64,000 bases of DNA from SZUA-100 sp965248135 (GTDB lineage Bacteria > Pseudomonadota > Alphaproteobacteria > Rhizobiales > Rhizobiaceae), in the NCBI GenBank assembly GCA_965248135.1, contig CBDFIN010000011.1:558001-622000 (forward strand), read 5' to 3'. Positions 63,415 through 64,000 of this stretch are shown here, one piece after another. How positions within the stretch are numbered: position 1 is the stretch's first letter; each line of letters starts with the position of its first letter. Position numbers and translations under genes: made by a program. A model generated the notes under the pieces. That model made no database searches. It saw only the letters and a program-made list of their open reading frames with translations, and was not told where the DNA came from.

Positions 63415-63498
63415 TTTCTATTCCTCCCAAGGTGTGCAAAAATACAGGCCAAATGGATACCATCTGGCAATGATCTAGGTAACCACAGATTATTGATC

Positions 63499-63516
63499 TT
63501 TGCAACCGGTTGCAAA
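63499..63516. promoter_or_regulatory. perfect LacI-family operator
   Basis: TTTGCAACCGGTTGCAAA is an 18-base perfect palindrome with the central CG of LacI-family operators, and its core matches TGNAANCGNTTNCA exactly. It lies 84 bases upstream of the binding-protein start. It probably mediates repression by a sugar-responsive LacI-type regulator encoded outside the window. Confidence 0.75.
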
Positions 63517-63660
63517 CTAAACTTTGATCAATTGCCTCAGCATTTGATCGTAACTTGCCTGACGCCTGACCAGACACGGGCCAAATTTCTATTTGAAGAC
63601 AGGCTATTGGGCATCTGGCGTGATTCTGTTTCAAATTGTTATACTGTTGAGGACAGTGAT

Positions 63661-64000
63661 CTAAAACCCGAGAGAATTGAGATAGGTGCGGTTGGCAACA
63701 GCATCGGCAACCGGTCTGGTATTGCCTTGTGGATCGCAGTCCTGCTCAACGGTGCACCAGCCATCAAAACCGGCTTCGACAAGAACATTGCACACGGCGG
63801 GAAAGTCGACCTCACCGTCACCCAGATTGCAGAATATGCCTTCGGCGCAGGCCTCATAAAAACCGGTGCGGTTTTCAACCACCCTTTGCTTGATCAGCGG
63901 ATCCGTATCCTTAAAATGCATGTAGCTGATGCGAGCGATATGACGACGCATGAAGGCCACCGGATCATAGCCGGCATAGCAGTGATGGCCAGTATCGAAG
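63661..64000 (-). CDS. sugar phosphate isomerase/epimerase, IolE-like (partial)
   Basis: The gene runs off the right edge, so only the C-terminal part is seen (stop TAG at 63661). It matches the xylose-isomerase-like TIM barrel family. FDTGHHCYAGYDPVAFMRRH carries a metal-binding Asp and His, ISYMHFKDTDP a further His, and GWCTVEQDCDPQGN the C-terminal Glu. The pattern is closest to myo-inosose dehydratase/IolE or related hydroxypyruvate isomerase-like enzymes. It lies upstream of the sugar transporter and is probably functionally linked to it. Confidence 0.85.
   Translation of the reverse strand, partial: FDTGHHCYAGYDPVAFMRRHIARISYMHFKDTDPLIKQRVVENRTGFYEACAEGIFCNLGDGEVDFPAVCNVLVEAGFDGWCTVEQDCDPQGNTRPVADAVANRTYLNSLGF

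Noticed and set aside
1..64000. CRISPR array, prophage or complete insertion sequence
   Set aside because: No regularly spaced direct repeats, no cas genes, no phage structural genes and no transposase coding region were seen in the window.

Overview
The window comes from an alphaproteobacterium, most likely a member of Hyphomicrobiales (Rhizobiales) with a sulfur-oxidising metabolism. The pointers are a CpdR response regulator of the rhizobial type, the neighbourhood cpdR - N-formylglutamate amidohydrolase - hisN - pldB, the rpmH-rnpA-yidC-engB block, a DUF459 protein beside an MltB-type transglycosylase and galU, a full ugpBAEC operon, and moderate GC content. No genome-level search was possible, so genus and species remain open.

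Layout. Positions 1-2400 hold small accessory genes (MazG-like pyrophosphohydrolase, Uma2 nuclease-fold protein, ankyrin protein, DUF302). Positions 2502-9390 carry a sulfur-energy island: sat (ATP sulfurylase) on the minus strand diverges from qmoA-qmoB-hdrC-hdrB on the plus strand. This set links APS/sulfite chemistry to the quinone pool, but aprBA is not in the window and the usual membrane subunit QmoC is replaced by soluble HdrC- and HdrB-like proteins. A translationally coupled pair of unknown membrane-associated proteins follows (9471-10300). Positions 10306-14520 are the glycerol-3-phosphate importer ugpBAEC. Positions 14707-22000 are mostly small-molecule hydrolases, the ABC-F protein EttA, a phosphotransacetylase and a P-loop sugar/nucleoside kinase. 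Positions 22156-25554 are the conserved engB-yidC-rnpA-rpmH block. Positions 25923-29683 carry a TVP38 membrane protein, a MerA-like flavin disulfide reductase and an orphan histidine kinase.

Positions 29746-32743 are a degraded, AT-rich accessory patch: an M23 peptidase pseudogene, a frame-broken ORF, diverged palindromic repeats and a tandem duplication of an unknown membrane protein together with its upstream region. A tRNA-Val then leads into cpdR, an N-formylglutamate amidohydrolase, hisN and pldB, a basic secreted protein and an Hsp20 gene with a probable RpoH promoter and a good terminator. Positions 38292-40936 hold a four-gene bufferin-type RiPP operon (DUF2282 precursor, DUF692/MNIO enzyme, DUF2063 partner, DoxX), expected to make a cysteine-modified, copper-binding periplasmic peptide. 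A 669-base leader region with two perfect inverted repeats precedes gltB-gltD. Positions 47784-58540 are envelope and housekeeping genes (DUF459, lytic transglycosylase, galU, beta-barrel porin, kdsD, nfeD/SPFH pair, hemH, 10TM metal exporter). Positions 58799-64000 carry a periplasmic 5'-nucleotidase and a sugar ABC transporter operon below a perfect LacI-family operator, with an IolE-like isomerase gene running off the right edge.

The most interesting items are the sat/qmoAB-hdrCB island with its unusual acidic duplicated N-terminal extension on QmoA, the bufferin operon, the duplicated AT-rich membrane-protein unit with its duplicated upstream block, and the palindromic element that supplies the stop codon of sat.
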